From: Perognathus longimembris pacificus
Lineage: Eukaryota; Chordata; Mammalia; Rodentia; Heteromyidae
Length of the DNA: 64,000 nt
NCBI RefSeq assembly: GCF_023159225.1
Contig: NC_063169.1
Location: 57,623,934 to 57,687,933 of the forward strand
Direction: 5' to 3'
Within the stretch, counting starts at the first letter, position 1, and each line of letters starts with the position of its first letter. The position numbers and the translations under genes are program-made. Below are positions 44,121 to 57,755 of this stretch, one piece after another. Below the pieces are notes generated by a model. The model saw only the letters and a list, made by a program, of their open reading frames with translations. It was not told the DNA's origin and ran no database searches.

Positions 44121-44844
44121 AAAGTTAGAGGCTGAAATGTGACAGTTATATGTATATCCCTCTTGTTGAGGGAGATACTGTTTCTAAAGATCCAAGCGTG
44201 GAGACCTAACAAGGATTTGGAATTAGATGAGCAGCTCATGTAAAATTCTCCACCAGTAGAAACCAACCTTCATCTTTTCTGTCCATCTAACACGGTGGTT
44301 GTCCACAAGACGGCGCCAGACTCCACTGTTCCTTTCCTTTCCCCTCTGGTAAATCTCAGCTCCCAGCCTTTTCCAGGGCTTGCTCAGCTTTTGTAGGGAA
44401 GGGTACATATCTGATTATTTTGCGTAGTAAATGACCTTCTTTTGGTCTGAAAAAGAGAGTGATTTCATTTCATTATAAGATCACCAAATATTTCTGCATT
44501 TTTCCCTCCTCCAATACTGTTAAACCAATCTAAAAATGAAAACAGGTTCTTTAGGGTTTCCTCTTTACCATTGCAGCTATAAATATTCATATCACCAGCA
44601 GATGGTGCTGCATCATTAATAATAAGTCAGCATCCCTTAAAGAAGTTTACTCAATTCCAATTCCAATCTATGTATTAAGCAAATATCTATAGATATGCTA
44701 CTAAAAGGAGGGCTCTGGGTTTCCTCAGCTCGCATAGTCCTTCTCAGAGCAGCTTCTCCTCAACTTTATGAAAAGTATCAAGGATAAGTATGCTTTATTC
44801 TCTAGCACCACAGATTAGAAAATGTTGGTATGGACCAAGCCAGC

Positions 44845-44849
<5 letters not shown>

Positions 44850-44908
<59 letters not shown>
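44850..44908 (+). repeat. (CT)29 microsatellite
   Basis: 59 bp of uninterrupted CT. Confidence 0.98.
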
Positions 44909-44912
<4 letters not shown>

Positions 44913-45218
44913 CTATAATACATTGTATATTATAATATTTATATATCTTAGAATGATGCCATTGACACAAGATGACCTGGTGATGTGCATGTAAAGAATC
45001 AATATGGGTACAGTTCTAGGTACATAACAAATTGGTTAAACTTTTATAATGATTCAGATAACTAAGTGGAAACTTCTGTGTTGACACTCTGGAAAAGGAT
45101 GTATAAGGCCATTTTTTCTGTGGAATAACACCACTCACAAGCCAAAAACCAATGTTTTTCTCTATTATCCTCTCTTCCTGGAAGAGTGACTCAAAGGCAC
45201 GTAAAGAAGTTTCTTCCT

Positions 45219-45411
45219 GGGCTGGGAATATGGCCTAGTGGCAAGAGTGCTTGCCTCCTACACATGAAGCTCTCGGTTCAGTTCCCCAGCACCACATATA
45301 TGGAAAACGGCCAGAAGGGGCGCTGTGGCTCAGGTGGCAGAGTGCTAGCCTTGAGCGGGAAGAAGCCAGGGATGGTGCTCAGGCCCTGAGTCCAAGGCTG
45401 GCCAAAAAAAA
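45219..45411 (+). mobile_element. ID-type composite SINE with perfect 16-bp target duplication
   Basis: GGGCTGGGAATATGGCCTAG to GGCTGGCC plus A tail, with a small deletion before the terminal GGCC. AAAGAAGTTTCTTCCT flanks it (45203-45218, 45412-45427). Confidence 0.94.
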
Positions 45412-46214
45412 AAAGAAGTTTCTTCCTCCCTGCCTGGTCTCTTAAGTCTTGCCACCAGATTTACAGCCCACACCTGGTGTACTGCTAAACATGTTACAGC
45501 ACTTCATATTGCCATTAACAAAACCACAGGGACGGTGGGAGTTGATGTGGGGGAAACATGACTGTCATCTAGTTTAATTACTCAGCTGAGGGGAATAACT
45601 CAAAGTACCTGGCCTAACCGAAGCTTCCCAATGTGTGGCTGAGAGATGTCTAAACGCAGTAGGTGCTAACCGATCTGAGTCTTCTATATTCTATGACACC
45701 TGTTGTGAAGATGTTTTATAGACAGTGTGTGCGTGTGTGTGCACGTGTGTGTATGCATGCACACAGATGCACAAGTGTGTGCAGGGGAAAACATTGCATC
45801 ATGCCTAAGCAGCCTCACTGCTTTCTGTTGGTGATTTTCCTTCAGGTTATATTTCCCTCGTTCTTTTTTTTTATCTCTTGCAGGAATGATTTTAGGGACA
45901 CAGACATCATAAGACTCATTTTTTCCCATCATAGTTTACAAATAAGTCAAGAGGCAACCCTTCCTCATATTCAGTTAGGCTAAATGCTTTAGGGGGGAAA
46001 AAAAAACTATTTCGTTTTGAGATAAACAGCCCTTCCTGCAAGCATTCCACTTTAATCACCAGATATATACTAAGCTGAATGTCTTCTGGGATTCTTGTTG
46101 AGGAAAGAACATGTGACACTGGCTTCCGGTCCTAGTCTGGCTCATGGTTAGGGAAGTGATACTGGGCCCTGCTACCTGATTTTCCTCAGTCTCTGTTGAT
46201 TCCCTAGCCTGGGT

Positions 46215-46340
46215 CTCCATCAACTCCTTGAGCTCCATCAACTGCATGAGCTCCATGAGCTCCATCAGATCCATGAGCTCCATAAAGTCCATGAGCTCCA
46301 CCAACTGTAGGAACTCCATCAAGTCCATGCGTTCCATCAA
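46215..46340 (+). repeat. 9-bp minisatellite, 14 units
   Basis: Fourteen successive 9-bp units with no insertion or deletion. Examples: CTCCATCAA, CTCCTTGAG, CTCCATGAG, GTCCATGCG, TTCCATCAA. Neighbours often alternate CAA and GAG endings, an 18-bp higher-order pattern. Read on the minus strand it is a Met/Leu/Glu-rich open frame, in phase because the period is a multiple of three. Confidence 0.9.
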
Positions 46341-46432
46341 CTGGACTTTTTTCCTTACAGTTGCTCCTGGTAACTTTACCAGAGTTTGACAGTCAGGGCT
46401 TGACCTATTTACTCTAAAATCTCTTTCAGTTG

Positions 46433-46433
<1 letters not shown>

Positions 46434-46473
<40 letters not shown>

Positions 46474-46510
46474 TACACACAAGTACAGGCACACGCACAT
46501 GCACACACAC
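46434..46510 (+). repeat. (CA)n microsatellite
   Basis: About 18 perfect CA units, then imperfect CA/CG repeats. Confidence 0.95.
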
Positions 46511-48089
46511 ATTTCTCATTAGCGAATGGGACCCTGATAAGACTGACCTAGAACTCAATGTAGACATTCTTCCCAAGCAATAGAGACATTGGTAAGCCTT
46601 CTGCCTTTGTTGACATGAGAAAATAAGATCAGATCTGAAGTGACAATGCTCAAGCCTCATTCTTGGATATTTATTACCTTAGCAGAGTTTTAAATCCCTT
46701 CCTCCTCTCCCATCCCCTTCCTTTGCTTCTCTCCTTAGTGTATTGCCATTCCTTTTAGAGTCTGCCCCCTTCTCACTGACAATAATAATTCAAAACAACA
46801 ATGACATCTTGATCCAGAGCAGCCAAACACAGGAAGCCACAGCCAGCTGGTGGCCTCTCCAAACTAGAAGAGATGAAGACAATTCTAATAGTAACTCAGA
46901 AGCATGGAGTAGAAATATTTCTCACAATTCAAAAATAATGAAGAAATCAGGTGAATGTATGTCCATTCCAGATTTTGCCAGAACTTCACCACAACTAACA
47001 AGAAGGGAAAGGACTCCAATATTATATGACAACCAAACTTTAATTCTTTAAAACTAGTTTTAACCTCTCCTAAATTCAGAGGCAAAAAGTATTCATGAAA
47101 GACAGGGTATTCACACTATAAAAAGCAACAGTTTTCACAAGAGAGGTACACATTCTATGAACATTAAATCAGAAATGATTGGGATTGTCTCAACCAGATT
47201 GTATTTTTTCCAATGTGACAAATTCCTTAACTTTGTTAAATTTCATTTTTTTCTTTTCTCACACAAACAGTCATACAATAGAAAACTCTAAGATAGCATC
47301 TCAAAGATAAGCACTATCATATGTTGGCTCTTTTCCCTAAAAATAATTTCTAGATAACTGAATCTTTTCTAGATTGCTATCTACCTTTTTAATCAACCAA
47401 CAAATAGTTTCCTAGCAAGCATAAATCAAATACATGCACATGGATACACAAATGTGAACATTTAATCACTGTATGATTTCGAGGTTTCTGCAGAGTAAGG
47501 GTGGGTTAATGAAAGGCCATGCAAATGAGGAAAATATTCAAGGATTTTGATTTCTAAGGCTTTTGAAGGCCAAATGTAGGCCTTTTGCTTACAGAGTAAA
47601 GTTTGTAGGCCAAAATCCATCAGCAACCTCTCACTGGCCCCAGTAGAAATAGCATTGTTTGCATCATAAAGGAATAAATATTGTGAATCCCAATTGACTA
47701 ATTAATAGCAGGCACAATACAGCCATTGGACAAATATAGATCAAAGAAAGAGCATCTTGACTTTTTGGCAATGGAAGGATACACAGTGGGAAGTTATCTG
47801 AGGGACTGCAGAGAAATCCAGCTGTGATGTTCTTTCCTATGCAAGTCACAGCCGAGGTCATGTTAGCATGCAAAAAATGTATCGCCACACATCATTGAAA
47901 GCTCATTGGGTTCTGCATATATTATATTCCAGATCATCTAAAGAATATCTACATGGTCTCATGATGTTCCCTTGTGTTACTTCCTAGTCAATGCTTTCTA
48001 GGCCCACACTGGAGGAAATACTTCTCCACTTTCTGCCAATCTGTTAGTTTTTCTTATTCTAGACCTTCATGTAGATGGGGAGAGATACG

Positions 48090-48478
48090 TGTACTTTTTG
48101 TGTGTGTGTCTGGCTCTTGTCACTAAAAGTTGTTTTTCTTAGGTCCACCTATGCCATCATGTACTAATTAATTTGTTATTGGTTATAGTACTATTCATTC
48201 ATCATGATTTGCTTATATGTCCTTCAGATAGCTTCCATTTTGGTGTGTTATTAATGAAGAGCTTTGTCAACATACATACTCATTCCTCTTAAGTACCTGT
48301 CTCAGAGTAGAATGCTTGGACCTTAAGCAGCACAAATTTAAGTTGACCAGCAGCTGGCATACAACTTTATACATGACTATAGTAGTTTATCTTCTAGCAA
48401 CACATGACACCTGATTGTGGATCTCTTCATCAATGTTGGATGTTTTTATCCTTTTTGATTTTCATTATTCTGATAGAT
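48090..48478 (-). mobile_element. old L1 fragment, antisense
   Basis: A diverged series (CTATTCATTCATCATGATTT, AGCTTCCATTTTGGTGTGTT, AGAGTAGAATGCTTGGACCT) follows the antisense order of an ancient L1 3' region. Supported by order rather than identity. Confidence 0.55.
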
Positions 48479-48504
48479 CAGAGTGGTAGTTGATTGTGAA
48501 TTTC

Positions 48505-48709
48505 TTTTTTTCTTTTTTTGGCCAGTCCTGGGCCTTGAACTCAGGGCCTGAGCACTGTCCCTGGCTTCCTTTTGCTCAAGGCTAGCACTCTGCCACTTGA
48601 GCCACAGTGCCACTTCTGGCCATTTTCTGTATATGTGGTGCTGGAGAATTGAACCCAGGGCCTCATGTATACGAGGCAAGCTCTCTTGCCACTAGGCCAT
48701 ATCCCCAGC
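48505..48709 (-). mobile_element. ID-type composite SINE, antisense, with perfect 15-bp duplication
   Basis: Poly(T), then GGCCAGTCCTGGGCCTTGAA to GGCCATATCCCCAGC. TTGATTGTGAATTTC flanks it (48490-48504, 48710-48724). Confidence 0.95.
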
Positions 48710-49904
48710 TTGATTGTGAATTTCATAAACCTATGTGACTTATTTGAGTGGTATAGCTGTTGGAGCCACTTGCTGATGAATCAGTTTCATTTTGTTCTAT
48801 AAGCTTTTTATCTGTAAAACAGGGTTACTAATACATTCTTTTGTGATCATTGTGAGGTTTAGGCAATTAGATAATGTGCATACAATGTTAAGCTCGGTGC
48901 CAATCACGTTAGATAAATAAATGTTGTTATGCTTGTCCACATTATTATTTTACATTTATGAGAGAAAAAAGTGAACATAAGTTAAGTATGATCCCTGGGT
49001 TTATAGATCTGATAGGTCAGCAAGAACTGTCATGCATGAATGAATCACCTACAAGCATACATCTAGGAGCATGGCATTTATAGATGGGAACCCACTGTGG
49101 AACATTTTTTAAAAAACTATTTGGTTTTATGATGCTTGGTAATTTGCTAAGTACATTTTATATGTCTTTTTTTTAAAAAAAAATTGGTGCACACTGAGGT
49201 TAAAGGGTTTTTACTTTCCCTTCTTATTTCTATGTCATGGATGATTAAAGATGATTCAACAAGAAAGAAGCTGTACTTAAACTTAAAAGAATGCCTGTGG
49301 ACCATTAGCAATAAAATGATGACTTGCACTGCAACAGAGACTGACACACAGCATGATTTCATGTCACTTGCCTGAACTTGACCCTGATCACAGTCATAGA
49401 AAGCAATAAAATGTTAGTAAAGCTAGAGGTAACGAAGCAATAAAGGTTTGTGCAATGTGTGGGAGAATATGAAAAATCAGAGAAAAGCAATTGACTGTGA
49501 ATAAATTGTGAAAGTGGTGCCTGAAACTAACTACCTTAGAAGGTAAAAATGCCCACTTAAGATATAGTTGGCTGACCTCTTCCTGGAATTTTCTTGTAAG
49601 AATACAGTTATTTTTACTTTACTTATTAATTTTCAAGAAAAATTATACAATCATGCTTTTAAAGCAATATTTTCAAAAGACATTGCTGTGTTTTCTCAAA
49701 ACACTAAATTGCTTTATTAGCATCTTTCATATTCTAACAGAGACATATACCTGAGGAATAATTAATGTGAAATAACTATGTATTTTAAGGGCATAATTTT
49801 ATATTTGTAAAACATGTAAACTTTTAATTTTTAAAACAAGTTTGAATAAGGATTTCTTTTACTAAAACAGGGTTAGAGTCGGGAGAAATGGAAAAGAGAG
49901 ATAA

Positions 49905-49985
49905 ACATTTAGAAATGTACTCATTCCCTTATGAATGTAGCTATAACCCCTTTGAACATCACCTTGACAATAAAATTAAATAAAA
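49905..49985 (+). mobile_element. L1 3' end, sense
   Basis: TATGAATGTAGCTATAACCC and CATCACCTTGACAATAAAAT are followed by an A-rich tail; compare 55820 and 57640. Confidence 0.65.
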
Positions 49986-49989
49986 ATAT

Positions 49990-51860
49990 TCAACGAAAAT
50001 CCCAAGTGGTAAAATATCATTCTTTCTAATGGATGAGTAAAATTCCATTGTCTATATATACCACATTTCTTAATCAGTTCATACACTGAGGGGCATTTGG
50101 GCTGATTCTACTCCTTGGCTATGAAGACTTGTGCTGCAATAAACAGCGCTGTACAAGCGTCTTCACTCTATCCTGGTTTACAATCATCACCATACCAGGG
50201 ATGGAACACATCTCTCACCGTGCAAAATTCCCCCACTCCCCCGGGTGTCCTTCCTGACATTCTGTTCTCTTGTAACTCCAAGCAACCAATAATTTGCGTT
50301 CTGTCACTAAGGGCTAGTTTGCATTTTTTAGAATTTTATATAAATGACATCATCCAGTAATACTATTTTGTGGCTAGCTTTCTCCCATTGGCAAAATTAT
50401 TCCATGATTCAGCAATGTCACTGAATTTGTCAGTAGTCCATTCCTTTTGTTGAGTAGTTTTCTAACTTAAGAGTTTTTTATCCATTTATGTGTGTGTGTG
50501 TATTTTTACCTTTTCATGTCAACTTTTCATCATTCTCCTCCATTTCTTGATACTCCACCCATTCCTTCTTCTTACCTAGTTCCATTTTTACATACATACA
50601 TTTTTATATTATTATTATAACTGCATTTGTCCATTCTCTTCAAGTGTCCATCATTTTAAGAAATGGACAAACTTTTTCCAAGTGCAGACATTTTTATCTT
50701 CCCAATGGTTAATGTGCATTTCCTTTGCCAGTGTTGACATGGTTAGCCTTTCTGCTATTAGTTACATAAAGGAATCTAATTACAATTTAACTTGTATTTC
50801 CCTCGTGATGAAAGACGGCAAGCATCTTTTCAGATACATACTTTTCATCTCTGTGCCCTGTTTGGTAAAATGTCAGGTCAAACAGTAAGTCCATCTTTTG
50901 GAGTTGTATTCTTTGTCAGTCAGGATTGACAAAGAGATAAGTAAGACATAAGTCTTTAACCATTTATATCTTTTCTTTAGTTTATCATCTATCCAGTGTG
51001 TTCGTTGCATCTTTTGAAGAGTAAAATTGTAAATTTTTGATGAATCTTTATTGTCATTTTTCAGTTTTGGCTTAGTGCTTGCAATATAACATCTTCAGTA
51101 TTTTTACCTAATACAGTACAATAATTCAGTTACACATAATTTTTGCTTATAGTGGATTTATGGCTCAAAATTCAATTTTGGATAGTTGAATGGATATCCT
51201 AATCACGTGAATGGATATCCAATCATTCTCCACTGAGTTTCCTTTGCACCTTTGTCAGATATGAGTTGTGTTCATATTTATGATGAATTTCTAAACTCTT
51301 TTCTGGCTCCTTTTCCTGTTTAGTTATTTTGATGACAATGACACACCATTTTTATTACTGTCACTTTGCATTAAGTCTTAAAATAGGTAGTACAAATTCT
51401 CACAATTTTTTGTGGTAGTAGGGTCTTAACTTGGGACCTTGCACTTGCTAGGCTGGTGCTACCACTTGAGCCACACTTCTAATCATTCTTTTTAATTCAG
51501 TGTTTGGAAATTTTTCTAGACAGGGCTGGCTTTAAACTTCAGTACTCCAGATCTCAGCCCCCTTGACTAGCTTGGATAAGAGAAATGAGCCACCAGTGTC
51601 TGGCTTGCATCAACATTTTAGAATCAGGCTGGTAAATTTGCTCGATGCTTTGGTAGAATTTTGATTGGGATTTCTAGACATCTGTGAACATTGTGTATCT
51701 TTACTTTAAAATACTCATTTCATTCAGTAATATTTTGTACTATTCAAAGTACAGAGCCTATGTGTCTTTTATCAGGTTCATCATTACTTTGTTTTTATTT
51801 TATGCACTATTTTGAAATTTCAATTTCAGATCATTCATTGCTTGTATATAAAATTGATTT
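49990..51860 (-). mobile_element. long degraded L1, antisense, split by a SINE
   Basis: Successive antisense L1 landmarks: AAAATTCCATTGTCTATATA (50040), GCATTTGGGCTGATTCTACT, CTTGTATTTCCCTCGTGATG (50790), CTTTGCACCTTTGTCAGATA (51240) and GGTAGAATTTTGATTGGGAT (51650). An antisense SINE at 51408-51606 interrupts it. No ORF survives. Boundaries are approximate. Confidence 0.65.
51408..51606 (-). mobile_element. composite SINE, antisense, inside L1
   Basis: GGACCTTGCACTTGCTAGGC, ACCACTTGAGCCACACTTCT and GAGCCACCAGTGTCTGGCTT. Confidence 0.8.
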
Positions 51861-53821
51861 TATAATGAACTCATAATCTATAATCTTGCAAGTACACTTA
51901 AAGATAATAAAAATAAAGCAAAATAAAAAATAGGAAAAAGTCATATGCAATAGTGAAAATTAAAAATGTTATCATAATCATGACCAAATATGGAAATATT
52001 CTTTACCAATTATTTTCCCCTTAAGATTAGGATTGAAGTAAAGAGACATATAGGAGTTTCTTATTTTCAAAACTTTTGCCTGTATCACTGGTGAATGTGA
52101 ATTTCTGCCTCTTAGAGGAGGGCATCTTTCCTCAGTAAATGGCTATTATCTGAAGTGGGTAAGCATGATCTTGGAATGCTTTGCTTTCCTCATCTAATCC
52201 ACTTTGATTCACTTTCTGGCATTTGGAGACAGTCTATAGTACATGAACAAAAACTAGCCTAACCATTTGAAGTGCCTGTGTTCTAACACCAGTTTTGACA
52301 CTAGATTATCAGGATCTGCAGGCAATTTACTCAACCTTTCCTTATAGCTTGGCATCCTTGGGGATCTTCTGAATACTACAGTAATGCTAACATGGTTAAA
52401 TGAAACCTAACATTTGAGTTTCAGGACACCTATCCCAGTGAGAAGACCAGGTTAAGTCCAACCCCACTACTTCACTAGCTCTATGCTATTAAGTGAAACT
52501 TAGATTCCTATACTACTTCTTCATAGTGGCTGGCTATGAGACAATTCCATTTGGACTATCTGAGACATTGATAGTTGTAATGATCAAAAAGTTCCTATTT
52601 GTGAATACACCTTGTCAACATGAAAATGTACATTCTCAAGTTACTATTTGTCAAAATATTTGTAGAAATGCAATGAATCAAGAACTTGGAAGAAAAGTTC
52701 TTGGGATAAATGCAATTATAGAAAGAAACACTGGGTTCAGGTTGAAAAAAACAAGGACTATACATAACTTTAAGGATGACTCCCTTTCTTTCCTGTCCAA
52801 CTTACTGTGCTAAATAAAAGCAATGAGGTCAGCCTATACACTATAACGAACTGAAAATATTGAATCCAGTGAGGAAATACTTTGCTTGTTTGACACAAAC
52901 AGGCCATTATTAGGTTACTGTAATGAGGAGATGCTGTATAATGCTAGACTTTCAGCCAACACCAAACTATCTTGACTTCTTAACCCTACATTTATGATTT
53001 CAGACATTGTCACCAGTTTTCACTCATGTTCCATGTGTTCTACCTAATGAGAATAGTTTGTTGTTCAAAGCACCACGCACAGTGTTAAATCAAGATAATA
53101 AAAAAAAAACAAGCAATTTCTAGGTATGTAGCTGTAAGTCTTTAGGGGAAAGGTAAGATTAACAGAATGGTGAAAAGGATGGCTATAAATGCTCACATTG
53201 TGAGTCTATAAAGGAAAACCACACAGTACTGGAGAAATGGTCCACAAATTACAAATGTATAGATATGATTAAGATTCTTTAATTGTATTATTGTATCTTA
53301 TTAAATAAGTGAAATATATTGTTGGGGAAAATACTATATAACAAACAATCCAATCTGTGTTTCTTTCAGATATTGACTTTTATACCTGTAATTTTATGAG
53401 TGATTTTCAACTTGCTTTGAAATAATGGGTGCTCGTTTCTACTGTCACGTATTGGTCATTTGCTGTGTGAAGGAAAGAGTGGCAAGCAATTATACACCCA
53501 AGCTTTTTCATTCCTCAGAACACAACACAAGGAAATTGGTTATTCCATCTCTCCTTCCAGAAATTTATATAAAAACCATAAAAGAGAAAAGTGATAGGCC
53601 AAAGGTTTTTCCTTAATTTGTGTCAAGCCAAAGCCTCTATCTCTTTATGCATGACGATGAAAATGGGACAAACTGTTACAAAAATGGTACAAATATTCTA
53701 TCTAAACACACTGTTTCTAAGGGCTTAATTCTTTGTGGCCTCCTGTCTCCTTAATGTTCCACGACCTTTTTCATCTTTATTCTGGATAATGGCCTAATCT
53801 TGTAGTCATTAAAAAGTAGAA

Positions 53822-54150
53822 GCAATCATAGTCAGGTATGATTAGCTCATACCTGCAATCTTACCTAATTAAGAGGGTTGCTGTTTAAAGCCAGTCTGGG
53901 CAAAAATGTTCATGAAACCCCGTCTCAAATGACAATTAGATGGGGTGATGCATGCCTGTTAGCTACAGTACAAGAGGAAGTGTAAAGTATGTGGATTGCA
54001 CCCTGGGTGCATAACCAGGCAGGAAGCAAGACACTTATCTCAGAACAATCAGTAACTAAAAAGGCTGGAGTTATTATGGCTCAGTGGTAGAACACCTTCC
54101 TGGAAAGCGTGAAGTTCTGCTTCAAAAACTCAACAGCCAAACAAAGGAAT
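53822..54150 (+). mobile_element. old B1-like dimer followed by ID-like unit
   Basis: AGTCAGGTATGATTAGCTCA, TAAAGCCAGTCTGGGCAAAA and ACCCCGTCTCAAATGACAAT, then TGGCTCAGTGGTAGAACACC. All are degraded. Confidence 0.7.
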
Positions 54151-54277
54151 GAAAGGATTAAATTATGAAAAGCAAACAAGAGCAACCACACAGGAACTCT
54201 CCCAATTTTCCTCCAGTAAGCATAAATCTAGCCTCGATCTGTATCTATGTCCTCTTTCTATTATTGCATCATTAGCG

Positions 54278-54660
54278 TGGTAGGGCTGCCATAACAAAAT
54301 GTCATCGACTGTGTGACTTGCACAGCAAATGTTTTACTTTCTCAGTGTTCTGGAGCTAGAAATCCAAGGTCAAGGTTGTGGCAGGCCTCATGTCTCCTAA
54401 CACATCTCTCTTTGGTTTGCATATGGCCACCTCCCCCACTGTGTGCTTACTGGGCTGTCTCTGTTTACCTGTGCATCTGTGTCCTAACTCATCTTTCGAA
54501 ATTGACACCAGTTACAATGGAATAAGGCCTAACTAAATGATCTCACTTCCTGACCTCTTTAAAGATTTCATCTCCAAATACGGTCACTTTCTGTGAGGTG
54601 CTTGGGGTTAGAATTTCAATACCTCAGTTGGGAGAGACATCATTCTGCCTGTACCACAGA
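54278..54660 (-). mobile_element. MaLR (MLT1-like) solo LTR, antisense
   Basis: GTAGGGCTGCCATAACAAAA, TTCTGGAGCTAGAAATCCAA, GACACCAGTTACAATGGAAT and ATCTCCAAATACGGTCACTT follow the reverse complement of an MLT1-type LTR in order. An ancient insertion shared by mammals in general. Confidence 0.8.
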
Positions 54661-55819
54661 ATTAGGTGTGCCCTTGCTGTGGCATAATCTCTCCTACGCA
54701 TTCCTGTTTTCTCTTCCCTCCTGAGAATTTGTGCTATTCTCCAGTGTGGTTAAATTGTCTTCTTCAATCAGAATACAGCCATGTTCAACTTTCTCTTTGT
54801 AAGACACCTTTGCTAATCCAAGACACTTAATTATGTTGCCTTTCTTTTATCCATACACTTAATTCTTCAGAGGTCTTGTTGGTGCAGCTTCTACAATGTA
54901 TTACAAATCTGTCTTCTTTTCATCATTTTTGTCACCATCACCTGAATGACCACAATAACCTTCTAAGAGGCCTAGTTGAAAGACTATTAGCATTCCAACC
55001 CTAGTACAGCCAAAAAGAAGATGGGGGGAAAAAAGGCCACCAGCTTTGAGCATTTAAAAAGATGGATTTTTTTTTCTCATTGACAGCAGCAGCTGGTCTA
55101 GTCTAGAAATATATGGCTTTTTAAAGAAGGAAAATGGGAATCAAATGTGTTCTAGAAACGGTGTCATCAAGAAAATTCTTCCTTGTCCTTAGATTAAAGA
55201 ACACTGTCACATCAAGCTCAAGCAATTTCCAGCAAGATATCTGTATCTATGCTGTGTTCTATGGCACACACTCCCTTTGGAATGACCTGCAGGAGATTGA
55301 AGCATAGACAGACACCCCGACCGCTCCAGAGACTCAGTCATGATCTCTAGGGGGGGAGGGGAAGGGGGAGAACAATAGGCTGATTCCCTTGTTCTAGAAC
55401 ATAAGCAATCTGGAAAATGGAGAGCTTAAATAATCGAAAAGAAATTTTAGTTACAAAACTCACAGGCATCCCAGATATGGCAGAAAAGTAGAAATGGTAC
55501 TCAGAATCCATAAAGCACAGATTGTAAGGAATCCAGGAAAAGATCGTCCTTTAATTGCTGACTTTTGTCAAATAAAGGGATCACAAGGGCTTAATAGCTA
55601 CATGCATATGATCGTATAAAATGATGTTTATCAAAATGAACTCCAAGAAATGGAAACGATTTTTTTTGTTATTTTGCCTTTTGTGTTTTGTTTCTCCTTT
55701 GTCACTGTGTTTGTCTTCTGTACCTTTTGTCTTGTCTTTTAGTTTATCAGTTTGTGGGGGGGGGTGCAGAAATGGTAAGACTAAGGGTGAACAAATGCAG
55801 CAGTGATACTCACTAGATA

Positions 55820-55980
55820 CTGTTAAACATCAACTATACAATGGAGGTAGTCAGGGCAGGAAGGCCAGGCAGGGAGAAAATGAGGAAAGACGTAACACTA
55901 CTGAAACAGAAATATACTCATATCTGACTTATGTAACATAACTCTCTGTATATCACCTTTACAATTAAAAAAAAAAGGAA
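55820..55980 (+). mobile_element. L1 3' end with poly(A), sense
   Basis: GAAACAGAAATATACTCATA, TATGTAACATAACTCTCTGT and CACCTTTACAATT, then A10. Confidence 0.65.
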
Positions 55981-57465
55981 GAGCTTGCTGTTTTCATTCT
56001 TCTTCAAAGAAGAAATGCTGTCTATGAGAGTGGTGAGCCCATTTATATTTCAGGCTATCTTTCTTTTCATTGTCTTTATGGTATATTACTCAGGAAAGTC
56101 ATTTTTGAGTCTTTCAGAATTTGTTTTCTGAACAAGAGTGTGGAAACATAGTGCTGAGCAGCACTCCGCAATTGTTATACAGTTTGCTTTGTAATCAAGT
56201 ACGCTTTAGTAAGGCACAAATCTCAATAATACAAACAAAAAAAAGGAAGTGACATTTCTATTTCCTCCAACTAAAAATAAACTTCTATATTCTCAGATCA
56301 ATTTATCCATACCTTTCTTATGACATATGTCACTTTCTTATATGTATCAGTATACATGTATCTGTGAATAGGTTTTTATGATGATCTATGCTTTAGAGAA
56401 AGAGTGTGTGGTCTTATTTATCTTTGTAGACTCTAACATACCTAAAAGAACTCAAAACACAAGTCTCAAATACTTGTCTAGTAGCAAAAGAAACCCCAAC
56501 ACCTCATTGGGAATTTATACCTGCAAAAATAAAGCAAGTTCATACCTGCCTTTAAGTTCCATTTGGACCCATTGATTCCTTATTGTAAGTCTACAACATG
56601 AGCTGATCAAGATATTGTACTTAAGTCCAATACTTAACAGTCTTTGCCACTGACTTACACTAATTACTTATAACAATAATTAATATTTACTTACATAGTT
56701 TACTTACATAGTTAAGGAAAGTGGTGCTTATACAATGTAAATACATTGGGGGGTCTAGTCTTTCAAACCAGGTCTGTTTGGCATAGCAGACTAAGAATCT
56801 ATCTTCCCTCCATTGCTGACCTTGTACTTCTATATTCAGCTCTTTGTCTACTTCTTAAATTTACCAATCAAAAGCAAACATGTTTTCAGTATTGTGTTGA
56901 TGTGAATAAGAAGCATTTCCCAATGGTTGAACATCTTGATCCCCAGTTAGTAATACCATTTGAGTGGATCTGGAAGCTTTATAAGAAGTAGGGCATAGTT
57001 GGATGAAAAAGATCACTGGGGATGTACCTTAAAAGGTTATTTGAAGCCCTAAGTTTCTTTCTCACACTCTGTTTCCTGTCCACCATTGAGGTAAGCAGCC
57101 TCCTTCTCCTCATGCTTCTGCCACCATGATGTTACTTGCCTTAGATTGTTCCATAAATGAAGAACTATGGACTGTGATCTCTGGATCCATAAATTAATCT
57201 CTGAATCCATGAGTTAAAAGGAAATCTTCCTGAAGTTGTTCTGCCACATATTTGATCACAACAGTGATAAAACTAAAACAAATATATTTGTCATCAGAGG
57301 TGGGGAGCATCCAGCTCAAGGTCTATAGAAGACCTACAAAATCATTTGCTACATGATGGACCACATATGATATTCTCATTGGCTTCCCATGGCTCATCTG
57401 CCTGTATTTACAGTTTTGTATGGCTTGTTCAATGATATTATAAGTATTCAAATGGCCCTTAGAAG

Positions 57466-57536
57466 CCTAGGCAGGAAAGGCCATGAGACACTTACTTATC
57501 TCCAATTAACCACCAGAAAAACCAAAAGTGATGCTG

Positions 57537-57577
<41 letters not shown>
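57466..57577 (+). mobile_element. SINE fragment ending in (CA)20
   Basis: TAGGCAGGAAAGGCCATGAG and CTCCAATTAACCACCAGAAA are cut off at 57537 by a perfect CA array (57538-57577). Confidence 0.85.
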
Positions 57578-57578
<1 letters not shown>

Positions 57579-57639
57579 GATATATATTTCCATATATATT
57601 CCAAATATATTTCCATTACCTACATGTAGACCATTTAGC

Positions 57640-57755
57640 TTTAAAAACGAACATAAAAACAAGTTGGATAAGAAATGTATGCACTGCCTTACGTATGAAA
57701 TTGTAACCCCTCTGTACATCATTTTGACGATAAAGAAATGAAAAATAAAAAAAGA
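57640..57755 (+). mobile_element. L1 3' end with A-rich tail, sense
   Basis: TATGAAATTGTAACCCCTCT, GTACATCATTTTGACGATAA and an A-rich end. Confidence 0.7.

Noticed and set aside
46056..46508. 150-codon minus-strand frame across the minisatellite and CA array
   Set aside because: Most of it is translated tandem repeat; reported as repeat structure instead of a gene.
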